This document shows, one piece after another, positions 18,920 to 27,828 of a stretch of DNA of 64,000 bases. The stretch is taken from assembly GCF_014652555.1 (NCBI RefSeq), contig NZ_BMZA01000003.1:124001-188000 (forward strand), in the 5' to 3' direction. The notes under the pieces were generated by a model. That model was given only the letters and a program-made list of their open reading frames with translations, did not search any database and was not told where the DNA came from. Both the position numbers and the translations under genes were made by a program. Every line of letters begins with the position of its first letter. Within the stretch, counting starts at the first letter, position 1. The stretch comes from Novosphingobium colocasiae. Lineage in GTDB: Bacteria > Pseudomonadota > Alphaproteobacteria > Sphingomonadales > Sphingomonadaceae.

Positions 18920-19864
18920 ATGCATCGCAAGAACAGACCTGCTTTTGACGATGCAGTATCCCCTGCAGAAGGGGTTACAAGCCGGGGCCAACCGCTATCG
19001 TACAATCGCGCGCCGGTGGCCGAACTGGCTCCATGGATCGCGCGCCTTTACGTAACCAAGGTTTCCGTCCCTGCGGACTATGTGCTGTCCTGCGGCCTGT
19101 TCAACGACTGGGCGTGCCTGCGCGTGCAACTGGCGGGAGAGTGGACGGCGCAGACCGCCGACGGCCTCCGCGCGCACGATCGCGCGGCGCTGCTGTTCGG
19201 TCCGCAAAGCCGGATCATGCCGGTGACGGTGAAGGGCAGCTTCATCAGCGTCGGCGCGTCCTATCGCCCCGGCGCGCTGCAGGCGATGAACGGCATCAAG
19301 GTGGGGGACTATCTCGACCGGCTGGAAAATGTCTGCACCATCACCGGCGAGGGCGATGCCCTGCTCGACAGCTTTGATCCACAGGACAGCCCCGAAAACT
19401 GGCTGCGTATTCTGGAAGGTCGTCTGCTGAGGCTGATCGAGCGTCGCCGATGCGCGCGGCCGGATCCGGTTTCAGCGCATTTCGAGAATATCATCCTGCG
19501 CGATCCGGCGATGACGGTCAGCGATGCCGCGCGCGAATGCGGGGTGGAACGCCGCCGGCTCGAACGGCTGTGCCACCGCGATTTCGGCATGGCCCCCAAG
19601 CAGGTCATGCGCCGCGCCCGGGCGATCGACATGGCCAGCCTGCTGCGCGGCGTTGCCGAACCGGAAGAGGGCGATCAACTGGCGCTTCGTTATTACGATG
19701 AAAGCCACCTCAGCCGCGAATTCACCGAATTCTTCGGGATGCCGCCGCGCCAGTTCATGGCAACGCCGCAGCCGATCCTGACGCTGGCACTCGAATCGCG
19801 TCAGGCGTACCGGCTGGAAGCGCTGCGGCGGCTGGAGCCGGGCGCAAGCCGGCCCTGGCAGTAA
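18920..19864 (+). CDS. AraC-type helix-turn-helix transcriptional regulator
   Basis: 314 aa from the ATG at 18920; a TTG at 18857 could add 21 residues but would start inside the inverted repeat. The N-terminal 190 residues resemble the variable sensing domain of AraC-type regulators (VQLAGEWTAQT, PQSRIMPVTVKGSF). The C-terminal part has two helix-turn-helix units: MTVSDAARECGVERRRLERL and the second with SHLSREFTEFFGMPPRQF, the typical AraC ending. The effector and targets are unknown. It is transcribed divergently from the HisN-like gene and converges on prs with a 7-base gap. Confidence 0.82.
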   Translation: MHRKNRPAFDDAVSPAEGVTSRGQPLSYNRAPVAELAPWIARLYVTKVSVPADYVLSCGLFNDWACLRVQLAGEWTAQTADGLRAHDRAALLFGPQSRIMPVTVKGSFISVGASYRPGALQAMNGIKVGDYLDRLENVCTITGEGDALLDSFDPQDSPENWLRILEGRLLRLIERRRCARPDPVSAHFENIILRDPAMTVSDAARECGVERRRLERLCHRDFGMAPKQVMRRARAIDMASLLRGVAEPEEGDQLALRYYDESHLSREFTEFFGMPPRQFMATPQPILTLALESRQAYRLEALRRLEPGASRPWQ

Positions 19865-19871
19865 AGCCCGC

Positions 19872-20807
<936 letters not shown>

Positions 20808-20959
20808 GGCGAATCCCCGAGGCCCGCGTGCAGGCGTTTGATCGGTGAAGGCCTCTAGTGATGCGTCTTGGTAATGCAATAGAGGACGCCGGGTTTTTCG
20901 CAGCCATGGCGGGCCACGAACCGGCTCATCTCGCCCGGCATCGCTCCACGGCGAGCATG

Positions 20960-20996
20960 AAAAAGCCGGGCCGCGCCAGAGGCGGGCCCGGCTTTT
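20960..20996. terminator. Terminator between glpX and prs
   Basis: GCCGGGCC (20965-20972) pairs with GGCCCGGC (20985-20992), flanked by AAAAA on one side and TTTT on the other, so it can act on both strands. On the minus strand it ends the glpX transcript. Confidence 0.9.
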
Positions 20997-21021
20997 CAGG
21001 ACCGGCGTGTGATCTGAACGA

Positions 21022-22014
21022 TCAGACGTCCTTGCCCTTGAGGTGCTCGCCCTTGATCCACCGGACGGTGCCCGAACTGGCGCGCATCACCACGCTTTCG
21101 GTGGTCATCTTGCCGGTCTTGAAGTGCTTCACGCCCTTCAGCAGCGAACCGTCGGTGACGCCGGTGGCAGCGAAGATGCAATCGCCCTTGGCGAGGTCTT
21201 CCAGCTTGTAGATGCGGTTGAGATCGTCGATGCCCCACTTGCGGGCGCGGGCGCGCTCGTCATCGTTGCGGAACAGCAGGCGGCCGTTGAACTGCCCGCC
21301 GACGCAGCGCAGTGCCGCCGCAGCCAGCACGCCTTCCGGCGCGCCGCCGGAACCCATGTAGAGGTCGATGGTGGTGTTCTCGTCCGTCACCGCGATCACG
21401 CCGGCAACGTCGCCGTCACCGATCAGCACGACGCCGCAACCCAGCCCGCGCAGTTCGGCGATCAGTTCCGCATGGCGCGGACGATCCAGCACGCACACGA
21501 TGATGTCTTCGGGCTTCACGCCCTTGGCGGCGGCGACCGCCTGGACGTTTTCGGTCGGCGACTTGTCGAGGCTGATGATGCCTTCGGGATAGCCGGGGCC
21601 GACCGCCAGCTTGTCCATATAGACGTCGGGCGCGTTGAGCAGGCCGCCTTCTTCGGCAGCGGCGAGCACTGCCAGCGAGTTCGGGCCGGCCTTGGCGCAG
21701 ATGGTTGTGCCTTCCAGGGGATCGAGCGCGATATCGATCTTGGGACCGCGCCCGGGGGCACCGCCGACCTTTTCGCCGATGAACAGCATCGGTGCCTCGT
21801 CGCGCTCACCCTCGCCGATGACGACGGTGCCGTCCATGTAGAGTTCGTCGAACGCCCGGCGCATGCCCTCGACCGCAGCGTGGTCGGCGGCCTTCTCGTC
21901 GCCCCGGCCGATGAGGTGAGACGCGGCGATGGCGGCGGCCTCGGTCACCCGGACGAGTTCCAGGACGAGGACGCGATCAAGGACTTTGCTTGCGGGAGTA
22001 TTTGCTTCAGACAT
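21022..22014 (-). CDS. glpX: Class II fructose-1,6-bisphosphatase
   Basis: Gluconeogenic phosphatase of 330 aa converting fructose 1,6-bisphosphate to fructose 6-phosphate. Family sequence includes [60 protein letters not shown] (metal/phosphate DPLEGT motif) and [19 protein letters not shown]. The ATG at 22014 has a GGAG ribosome site six bases away. Immediately divergent from a small secreted protein and downstream of hom on the same strand. Confidence 0.96.
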   Translation of the reverse strand: MSEANTPASKVLDRVLVLELVRVTEAAAIAASHLIGRGDEKAADHAAVEGMRRAFDELYMDGTVVIGEGERDEAPMLFIGEKVGGAPGRGPKIDIALDPLEGTTICAKAGPNSLAVLAAAEEGGLLNAPDVYMDKLAVGPGYPEGIISLDKSPTENVQAVAAAKGVKPEDIIVCVLDRPRHAELIAELRGLGCGVVLIGDGDVAGVIAVTDENTTIDLYMGSGGAPEGVLAAAALRCVGGQFNGRLLFRNDDERARARKWGIDDLNRIYKLEDLAKGDCIFAATGVTDGSLLKGVKHFKTGKMTTESVVMRASSGTVRWIKGEHLKGKDV

Positions 22015-22077
22015 GATGTCTCCGGAAGAGATCCGAGGCGGGAAGGGTTTGGGACCGCTTAGACAGAGGAAACTGAA

Positions 22078-22506
22078 TTGTCGAGAACTCGGCTCATTCT
22101 TTTCGCAAGTGCAGCAATAATGGCAGGGCCGGCGACGGCGCAAGTGACCGATGCTGACCGGGCGATCGCCGAAAACATGATGGGAACCGGCCGCGTCACC
22201 CCTGACAAGGTGCGCCGGCGCTGCGCCGAACCGGTGAAGCGCGGCGAGATCGTCGTTTGTGCCCAGGATGACAGCAGCAACCGGGTCGAATCGACCGCCC
22301 AGTCTGATCCCAACTCGCGCGAGGCGCTGGATAATGGCATGCTGCACACCCCTGACGTTGCCGGGGCCGGCATCTTCAAGGGCAAGAAGACCTTCGGGTT
22401 CGGCTCTGTCAACGTGCCGCTGATCATCGATCTGGCCGATATTCCGCCGCCGCCCAAGGGTTCGGACGCCGACAAGATCGCCAAGGGAGAGCTGCGCGCG
22501 CCCTGA
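22078..22506 (+). CDS. Small exported protein of unknown function
   Basis: 142 aa. The start is a TTG at 22078 preceded by GAGGAA at a good spacing. That start gives a signal peptide (MSRTRLILFASAAIMAGPATA, cleavage before QVTDAD). The mature part has two cysteines (RRRCAE and VVCAQDD) and a Pro-rich segment DIPPPPKG near the C-terminus. No known domain is recognised. It is transcribed divergently from glpX and convergently with hom. Confidence 0.7.
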   Translation: MSRTRLILFASAAIMAGPATAQVTDADRAIAENMMGTGRVTPDKVRRRCAEPVKRGEIVVCAQDDSSNRVESTAQSDPNSREALDNGMLHTPDVAGAGIFKGKKTFGFGSVNVPLIIDLADIPPPPKGSDADKIAKGELRAP

Positions 22507-22537
22507 TCGGTTCGCGGTCGCTGCGGCGGGTCAGCGG

Positions 22538-23845
22538 TCAGGCCTCGATGATCTGCATCACCAGCGGCGCGGCCTTGATGCTGTCCGCGCCTTCGAGGAT
22601 GCGCATGGCCTGCGTCACCGCCTGTTCGGGAACTTCGTGCGTCACCATTGACACGATCACGCTGCCCTCTTCCTCGCCGCGGCCCTTCTGGATCAGGCTT
22701 TCGATGGACACGCCGGTGTCGCGCATTGCCGCGGTGATCTCCGCCAGCACGCCGGGCCGGTCGGCCACCACGAAACGAATGTAGGAGCGGCCGACGCGGT
22801 GGCCGGTGGGGGCCGCTTCCATCGCTTCCAGTTCGCCGGCGGGCATGGAAAATGCAGCACCTTTTTCGCCGCGCGCGATGTCCATGATGTCGGCCACCAC
22901 CGCGCTCGCGGTCGGGCCGTCACCCGCGCCTTGGCCCTGGAACAGCAGCCGGCCCATGAAGTTGCCTTCCGCCACCACCGCGTTGGTGGCCCCGTCGACA
23001 TGAGCGAGCGGGTGGTCGAACGGGACAAGGTGCGGGCGCACCCGCTGGAACAGGCGCGGGGTGCCGTCGCTGCGGTCTATCCCGGCCATGCCGATCAGGC
23101 GGATCACATAGCCCAGCGAGTCCGCCTGGGCGATATCAGCGGCCAGGACACGCGAAATCCCCATGGTATCCACCGCATCGAAGCGCAGCCGCGAGCCGAA
23201 CGCGATCGCCGCCAGGATCGAAAGTTTGTGCGCAGCATCGATGCCTTCGATGTCGAAGCTGGGATCAGCCTCGGCATAGCCCATGCGCTGGGCATCGGCG
23301 AGGACATCGGCGAAATCGCGCCCGGTATCCTCCATGGTGGAGAGGATGTAATTGCAGGTGCCGTTGAGGATGCCATAAACGCGGTCGATCGCATTGGCCG
23401 CCGCACCTTCGCTGAGGCCCTTGATGACCGGGATGCCGCCCGCCACGGCCGCCTCGAACTTCAGAGCGACCCCGTTCTGCTCGGCCGCCGTAGCCAGTTC
23501 GATGCCGTGATGCGCGATCATCGCCTTGTTGGCGGTGACCAGCGCCTTGCCGTTGGCGATCGTCTTGCGGCCCAGGGCCAGCGCCGGGCCATCGGACCCG
23601 CCGACGAGTTCGACCACCACGTCGACATCAGCGCGCTCGGCCATCGCCAGCGGATCGTCTTCCCATGCATAGCCGGAAAGATCGACCCCGCGATCCTTGG
23701 TCCGGTCGCGGGCGCTGACGGCGGTGATGCGGATCGGCCGGCGCGCGCGCCGCGCGATCAGTTCGGCATTGGTTTCGATCAGCCGGACAACGCCCGATCC
23801 GACGGTTCCCAGCCCAGCAAGCGCGACGTTCAGCGGTTCAGCCAT
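22538..23845 (-). CDS. hom: Homoserine dehydrogenase
   Basis: Reduces aspartate semialdehyde to homoserine in threonine/methionine synthesis. 435 aa: N-terminal NAD(P) domain with GLGTVGSGVV, catalytic domain with GGIPVIKGL, ILNGTCNYILSTMED and the ADPSFDIEGIDAAHK stretch, and a C-terminal ACT domain (VADRPGVLAEITAAMRDTGVS) that suggests feedback control by threonine. A monofunctional enzyme, not fused to aspartokinase. Confidence 0.96.
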   Translation of the reverse strand: MAEPLNVALAGLGTVGSGVVRLIETNAELIARRARRPIRITAVSARDRTKDRGVDLSGYAWEDDPLAMAERADVDVVVELVGGSDGPALALGRKTIANGKALVTANKAMIAHHGIELATAAEQNGVALKFEAAVAGGIPVIKGLSEGAAANAIDRVYGILNGTCNYILSTMEDTGRDFADVLADAQRMGYAEADPSFDIEGIDAAHKLSILAAIAFGSRLRFDAVDTMGISRVLAADIAQADSLGYVIRLIGMAGIDRSDGTPRLFQRVRPHLVPFDHPLAHVDGATNAVVAEGNFMGRLLFQGQGAGDGPTASAVVADIMDIARGEKGAAFSMPAGELEAMEAAPTGHRVGRSYIRFVVADRPGVLAEITAAMRDTGVSIESLIQKGRGEEEGSVIVSMVTHEVPEQAVTQAMRILEGADSIKAAPLVMQIIEA

Positions 23846-23921
23846 GGTAATCCCTTTCGGCTGCGCGCCCTAAGCGAGCAGGCCGGGAATTGCCAGAGCC
23901 TTCGCGCGGCTGCGCGATCTA

Positions 23922-24788
23922 TCAGGGTATCGTCGGCAGGGTGCGAGTACAGACCCCTAGTTCGCCCAGCACCATGCGATAATCCGCGTCCGCCTGACGG
24001 ACCGAGGCATAGCTTTCCGACACATTGAGCGCGGGCGGCAGCACGTTGGGCAGGAAGCAGGCCAGGCGATACCAGCCTAGCGTATCGCGCTGCGGCGGGT
24101 GGCCCAGTTCGGCCACCAGTTCGGAGAAGGAGACGCCCCAGACCGGCGCTGCGCCCGGCTCATGATGAACGGTGATCGATGCGGCGGTGCCGGACTTCGT
24201 TGTCAGGAACACCTGCGTCTCGCCCTGGCCGGCAAGATCGCCGGGAACGTAAAGCAGTTCACGTACTCCGGTGACTTCAGCCGGGGCGTCGGGCGCGGCC
24301 AGATCGGCGAGGATCTGGCGCACCTGCTGTTCGCGCACTTCGCTCCAGGGCAGTTGGGCTGCCGATGACAAAAGCTGGATGTCGGCGGGGCGGCCCGGCA
24401 CCGGCAGCGCGAAGAGCAGCACTTGCGCTTTCTTCAACTTCGGCGCCCGGCCGCGCGCATCGAGCGGCAGATCGACAAGGTAGTTTACTGATTCGCCGAT
24501 TGCCGTCTTGCCGGCCAGCAGGGCCTGCGTATCGGCCTCGATGTAGAAGCGTCCCAGACCCGGAGCAAGGTCGGGCGCACGCTGCCGTGGCACCTCGGTC
24601 ATGCGCCTGATGGTGGCCTTGATGACCAGTCCCGATGCCGCCGAAAGATCGACCAGATCGGCATAGGAAAGCCCTTGGGCAGCCGCCTGGGCAGCCGGCA
24701 GGACCGGCTGGGCAAAAGCGGGCCCCGTCGCAAGAGTGGCGGATAAGCCGAGGAAAATGCTCGATAGGACGGCTTTGCTGCGCACCAT
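23922..24788 (-). CDS. Exported protein of unknown function
   Basis: 288 aa with a signal peptide (SIFLGLSATLATGPAFA, cleavage before QPVLPA). The mature protein is soluble-looking and periplasmic, with no transmembrane segment after the signal. It has a motif-like core GRFYIEADTQALLAGKTAIG and YLVDLPLDARGRAPKLKKAQ, and two cysteines in the last third (RLACFLPN and GVCTRTL). I recognise no characterised domain. It is read away from the tonB operon, with 345 bases between. Confidence 0.68.
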   Translation of the reverse strand: MVRSKAVLSSIFLGLSATLATGPAFAQPVLPAAQAAAQGLSYADLVDLSAASGLVIKATIRRMTEVPRQRAPDLAPGLGRFYIEADTQALLAGKTAIGESVNYLVDLPLDARGRAPKLKKAQVLLFALPVPGRPADIQLLSSAAQLPWSEVREQQVRQILADLAAPDAPAEVTGVRELLYVPGDLAGQGETQVFLTTKSGTAASITVHHEPGAAPVWGVSFSELVAELGHPPQRDTLGWYRLACFLPNVLPPALNVSESYASVRQADADYRMVLGELGVCTRTLPTIP

Positions 24789-25133
24789 ATCCGACGATCT
24801 CCGTGAAAAAACTTAGTTACCTTATAATCATCACGCTGCAGAATGGGAAACCATAGCCTGCCGAGTTCGCGCCCCGGGGGCTGAATTTCCCGTTAACGCG
24901 GCTGACGCCGATAAGGCGTTGCACGGGTGGGGCATCGCCGCTAAGGAAACTCAAAAAATGGGGCGATAAAAACGCCTCCAACGGTTCCTTGCTCATTCAG
25001 CGCGCAGCGAGCGGGGTGATCGTCAGCCGTCAGGGTGGGTACAATGTGTTTCGTCATGGGCTCCGATTTCGGTCGGGGGCCGTGGGCGCCCCGGATGTCT
25101 GTCCGGGGCTTGATTATGGAGTGATGCGTCTGA
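24789..25133. other. Divergent intergenic region upstream of tonB
   Basis: About 345 bases between an exported-protein gene and tonB, so both promoters should be here. A TATAAT hexamer near 24820 lacks a clear -35. No Fur-box-like 19-mer is convincing. The last 60 bases include CCCCGGA-TGTCTG-TCCGGGG (25090-25108), a small hairpin just before the tonB ribosome site. Confidence 0.4.
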
Positions 25134-25784
25134 ATGGCTTACGCTGACCAGCAAATGAGCGGCAACAAGGTTGTCGCACTTGTCATTGTCGCGTTGATCC
25201 ACGTCGTCGTGGGCTATGCCCTCGTGACCGGCCTCGCATTTGAGGCCGCGAAGAAGGTCATCGCCAAGGTGACGACCGTGGACATCGAGGAAGAGAAGCC
25301 GAAGGAGGAAGAGCCACCGCCGCCGCCTCCCAAGCAGGATCAGGCGCCGCCGCCGATCGTGGCACCGCCCCCGCAGATCAACATCGCCCCGGCCCCGCCG
25401 GTGGTGCAGACGGTGACGGAGGCTCCGCCGCCGCCGCCCGTGTTGATTCCGACGGCTGCTCCGCCGCCGCCGCCCCCCGCGCCGTCAAAGGCGAAGGGTG
25501 CAAGTCCCAAGGGCCAGGCAGGCTGGGCTTCGCGCATCCAGGAAAACTATCCGACCCGCGCTGCGCGCGACAATATCGAGGGCCGCGTCGGTGTGCGCGT
25601 CACCATCGGTCCGGACGGACGGGTTTCCGGGTGCTCGGTTTCCAGCTCCAGCGGCAACAGCGATTTGGACTCGGCCGCGTGCGACGGCATGACCCGCTAT
25701 GCGCGGTTCAACCCGGCGCTGGACGATGCCGGTAGCCCGACCTCGGGCTCCTACTCGACCGCGATCGTCTACAAGCTCAACTGA
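25134..25784 (+). CDS. tonB: Energy transducer TonB
   Basis: Periplasm-spanning protein of 216 aa that passes proton-motive energy from ExbBD to outer-membrane TonB-dependent receptors. A single N-terminal membrane anchor (about residues 13-36, VVALVIVALIHVVVGYALV) is followed by a charged then Pro-rich spacer (about 53-118, with runs of 5-6 prolines) and a C-terminal TonB domain (about 130-216: NIEGRVGVRVTIGPDGRVSG and the YxxALV-like TAIVYKLN end). First gene of tonB-exbB-exbD-exbD. Confidence 0.94.
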   Translation: MAYADQQMSGNKVVALVIVALIHVVVGYALVTGLAFEAAKKVIAKVTTVDIEEEKPKEEEPPPPPPKQDQAPPPIVAPPPQINIAPAPPVVQTVTEAPPPPPVLIPTAAPPPPPPAPSKAKGASPKGQAGWASRIQENYPTRAARDNIEGRVGVRVTIGPDGRVSGCSVSSSSGNSDLDSAACDGMTRYARFNPALDDAGSPTSGSYSTAIVYKLN

Positions 25785-25853
25785 TCCAATTGGCCAGCGG
25801 CCAGGGCTGCGGCCCGGCCACCATCCTGCATTCTTCTTGAGAGGAATTTTCGC

Positions 25854-26633
25854 ATGCTTATCACTAATATCCTTGCCGCCGCCGGCGAAGCGGCACCCCA
25901 GAACAAGTTCGGCTTCATGGAAATGATGTTCCCGGGCGGGGAACCGAACTACATCGCGCTCGCGGTCGCCGCGATCCTCGCCATCATGTCGTTCGGCTCG
26001 TTCTACATCCTGTTCACCAAGTGGATGGAACAGTCGAAGATCCTGAAGCAGTACGAAGGCGTCCGCACCACGTTCTGGCGCGCGCCGACCCTGCGCGAAG
26101 GTGCCACCAAGCTCGAGAAGAACAGCGCCTGGCGCCAGCTCGTCGACGATGGTCTCTCGGCTGAAGACCAGCATGCCCGCATGACCGACGCTCTTGAAGC
26201 GCACGACTGGATGCACAACTCGCTGTCGCGCTCGGAAGCGTCGATCAACGCGCGTCTGGCCGCCGGTCTGCCGTTCCTCGCCACCGTCGGCGCTACCAGC
26301 CCGTTCATCGGTCTGTTCGGTACCGTGGTCGGCATCTACCGCGCGCTGATCGCCATCGGTCTCGCCGGTTCGGCCTCGATCGACAAGGTCGCCGGTCCGG
26401 TTGGTGAAGCTCTCATCATGACCGCCATCGGTCTGCTCGTCGCCGTTCCGGCGGTGCTCGCCTACAACTACCTGCAGGCTCGCAACAAGCGCATCGCCGA
26501 ACTGCTGACCGGCTTCTCGAGCGACGTGCTGGCCAACATCAGCTCGAAGGGTGCCGTCAAGCCCGCCGCTGCGGCTGCTCCGGCTGCCAAGCCTGCTGCT
26601 CCGGCGAAGCCCGCCGCTCCGGCCAAGCCGTAA
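25854..26633 (+). CDS. exbB: ExbB/TolQ family proton channel subunit
   Basis: Inner-membrane MotA/TolQ/ExbB protein, 259 aa. Three membrane segments: one near residues 24-45 (ALAVAAILAIMSFGSFYILF) and two in the core, with the signature AGLPFLATVGATSPFIGLFGT leading into GIYRALIAIG. An Ala/Pro/Lys-rich tail (AAPAAKPAAPAKPAAPAKP) closes the protein. Works with the two ExbD proteins encoded next and with TonB. A ribosome site AGAGGAA precedes the ATG. Confidence 0.94.
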   Translation: MLITNILAAAGEAAPQNKFGFMEMMFPGGEPNYIALAVAAILAIMSFGSFYILFTKWMEQSKILKQYEGVRTTFWRAPTLREGATKLEKNSAWRQLVDDGLSAEDQHARMTDALEAHDWMHNSLSRSEASINARLAAGLPFLATVGATSPFIGLFGTVVGIYRALIAIGLAGSASIDKVAGPVGEALIMTAIGLLVAVPAVLAYNYLQARNKRIAELLTGFSSDVLANISSKGAVKPAAAAAPAAKPAAPAKPAAPAKP

Positions 26634-26641
26634 TCGGTTTG

Positions 26642-26677
26642 CGGGAAGGACGGCGCAGTCCCGCGCCGCACTTCCCG
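26642..26677 (+). terminator. Stem-loop between exbB and exbD (first)
   Basis: CGGGAAG (26642-26648) and CTTCCCG (26671-26677) pair around a loop that itself contains GGCGC/GCGCC. There is no U-run, so it is more likely an mRNA-stabilising or attenuating hairpin than a full terminator. Confidence 0.5.
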
Positions 26678-26687
26678 GGCAAGAGGA

Positions 26688-26714
26688 AGGGACCGTGCGC
26701 ATGCCGCGGTCCCT
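26688..26714 (+). terminator. Stem-loop between exbB and exbD (second)
   Basis: AGGGACCG (26688-26695) pairs perfectly with CGGTCCCT (26707-26714). With the first hairpin it fills most of the 117-base gap between exbB and exbD and may set relative amounts of the subunits. Confidence 0.5.
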
Positions 26715-26750
26715 CCCCTCTCAAGGCAATGCAAGGATTAGGATAAGACT

Positions 26751-27284
26751 ATGGCGATATCCAGTGGCGGAGGCGGTGCAGAGACACCGATGTCCGACAT
26801 CAACACGACGCCGCTCGTCGACGTCATGCTGGTGCTGCTGATCATCTTCCTTATCGCGGTTCCGGTCGCGATCCAGACGATCGAAAAGCTGCGTATCCCG
26901 GTGTTCGCGTCGGTTGAATCGAAGGACAAGGTCGAAAACCTGCTCCTCACCGTTTCGACCACCGACAACGCCGGGCGCAGTGCCGGCGAGCCCGGCTTCG
27001 AAGGCGCATCGCGTAACGGCGAATGCCGCGTCTACTTCAACAACATCACCCCTGTCAGTTCGTCGGAACTTCGCGACCAGGCGTTCAAGCGCCTTGACGC
27101 GATCGTGAAGCGCGCGGGCGGTCCGGAAGCCATGATGAGCAACCCGGATCTCATTCCGCAGGTTCACATCCGCGGTGACGTCAACGCCCCGTGGCGTTGC
27201 ATCGCCGGGGCGATCTACAACGTGCAGATTTCGGGCTATCCGACGGTCGGGTTCATCTCGAACGCCGTCGATCCGAACGGCTGA
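26751..27284 (+). CDS. exbD: ExbD/TolR family protein (first)
   Basis: 177 aa subunit with a single N-terminal membrane segment and a periplasmic domain. The membrane helix begins TTPLVDVMLVLLIIFLIAVP and carries the essential Asp (LVDVML) of ExbD/TolR. The periplasmic part is longer than in the second copy and has two cysteines (ECRVYF and WRCIAG) that could form a disulfide. Follows exbB after a hairpin-rich spacer. Confidence 0.92.
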   Translation: MAISSGGGGAETPMSDINTTPLVDVMLVLLIIFLIAVPVAIQTIEKLRIPVFASVESKDKVENLLLTVSTTDNAGRSAGEPGFEGASRNGECRVYFNNITPVSSSELRDQAFKRLDAIVKRAGGPEAMMSNPDLIPQVHIRGDVNAPWRCIAGAIYNVQISGYPTVGFISNAVDPNG

Positions 27285-27308
27285 CGCGCAGGAAAGGAGT
27301 AACTTCCC

Positions 27309-27743
27309 ATGGCAATGTCAGGCGGCAAGGATGATGGCTCGCCGATGATGGAAATGAACACGACGCCGTTGATCGACGTCATGCTCGTTCTCCTCATCAT
27401 GTTCATCATCACCATCCCGGTTGCGACGAACTCGGTCGATATCGATCTTCCGCAGGCAACCCCCCCAACGACTCCGCCCCCGCCGATCGATCCGGTGCGG
27501 AACAAGGTTACGATCTCGGTGGACAACAAGATCCTCTGGAACGGTAACCCCATCAACCCCGAGCAGCTCCTCACCACGCTCAAGGACAGCACCAAGCTGC
27601 CCACCGAGCCGGAACTGCAGTTCCAGCCCGATCCGCAGGCCAGCTATGACCTGTCGGCCAAGGTGCTGAACATCATCAAGTTCTCGCAGGTCACGAAGTT
27701 CGGCTTCGTGGGCAACGAACAATTTTCGGAATTCAACAAGTAA
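27309..27743 (+). CDS. exbD: ExbD/TolR family protein (second)
   Basis: 144 aa paralogue of the preceding gene. The N-terminus reads MNTTPLIDVMLVLLIMFIIT with the conserved Asp in LIDVML, then a Pro-rich stretch PPTTPPPPIDP and a periplasmic domain with two Tyr/Phe-rich strands. Tandem, non-identical exbD genes suggest a heteromeric ExbD component in this TonB complex. A strong terminator follows. Confidence 0.92.
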   Translation: MAMSGGKDDGSPMMEMNTTPLIDVMLVLLIMFIITIPVATNSVDIDLPQATPPTTPPPPIDPVRNKVTISVDNKILWNGNPINPEQLLTTLKDSTKLPTEPELQFQPDPQASYDLSAKVLNIIKFSQVTKFGFVGNEQFSEFNK

Positions 27744-27780
27744 GTTGGATTACCGGATAGTCCCGCAAGGGACAGGGAGA

Positions 27781-27812
27781 GGGGCGGAGCGATCCGCCCC
27801 TTTTGTTGTTTG
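27781..27812 (+). terminator. Rho-independent terminator of the tonB-exb operon
   Basis: GGGGCGGA-GCGA-TCCGCCCC (27781-27800) followed by TTTTGTTGTTT. A clean stem-loop and U-run, placed between the convergent exbD and helicase genes. Confidence 0.92.
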
Positions 27813-27828
27813 ATCCGCCCTTCCAGCT

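Noticed and set aside
25310..25490. CCGCC-type short repeats as a microsatellite or repeat element
   Set aside because: They are the codons of the Pro-rich spacer of TonB and need no separate explanation.
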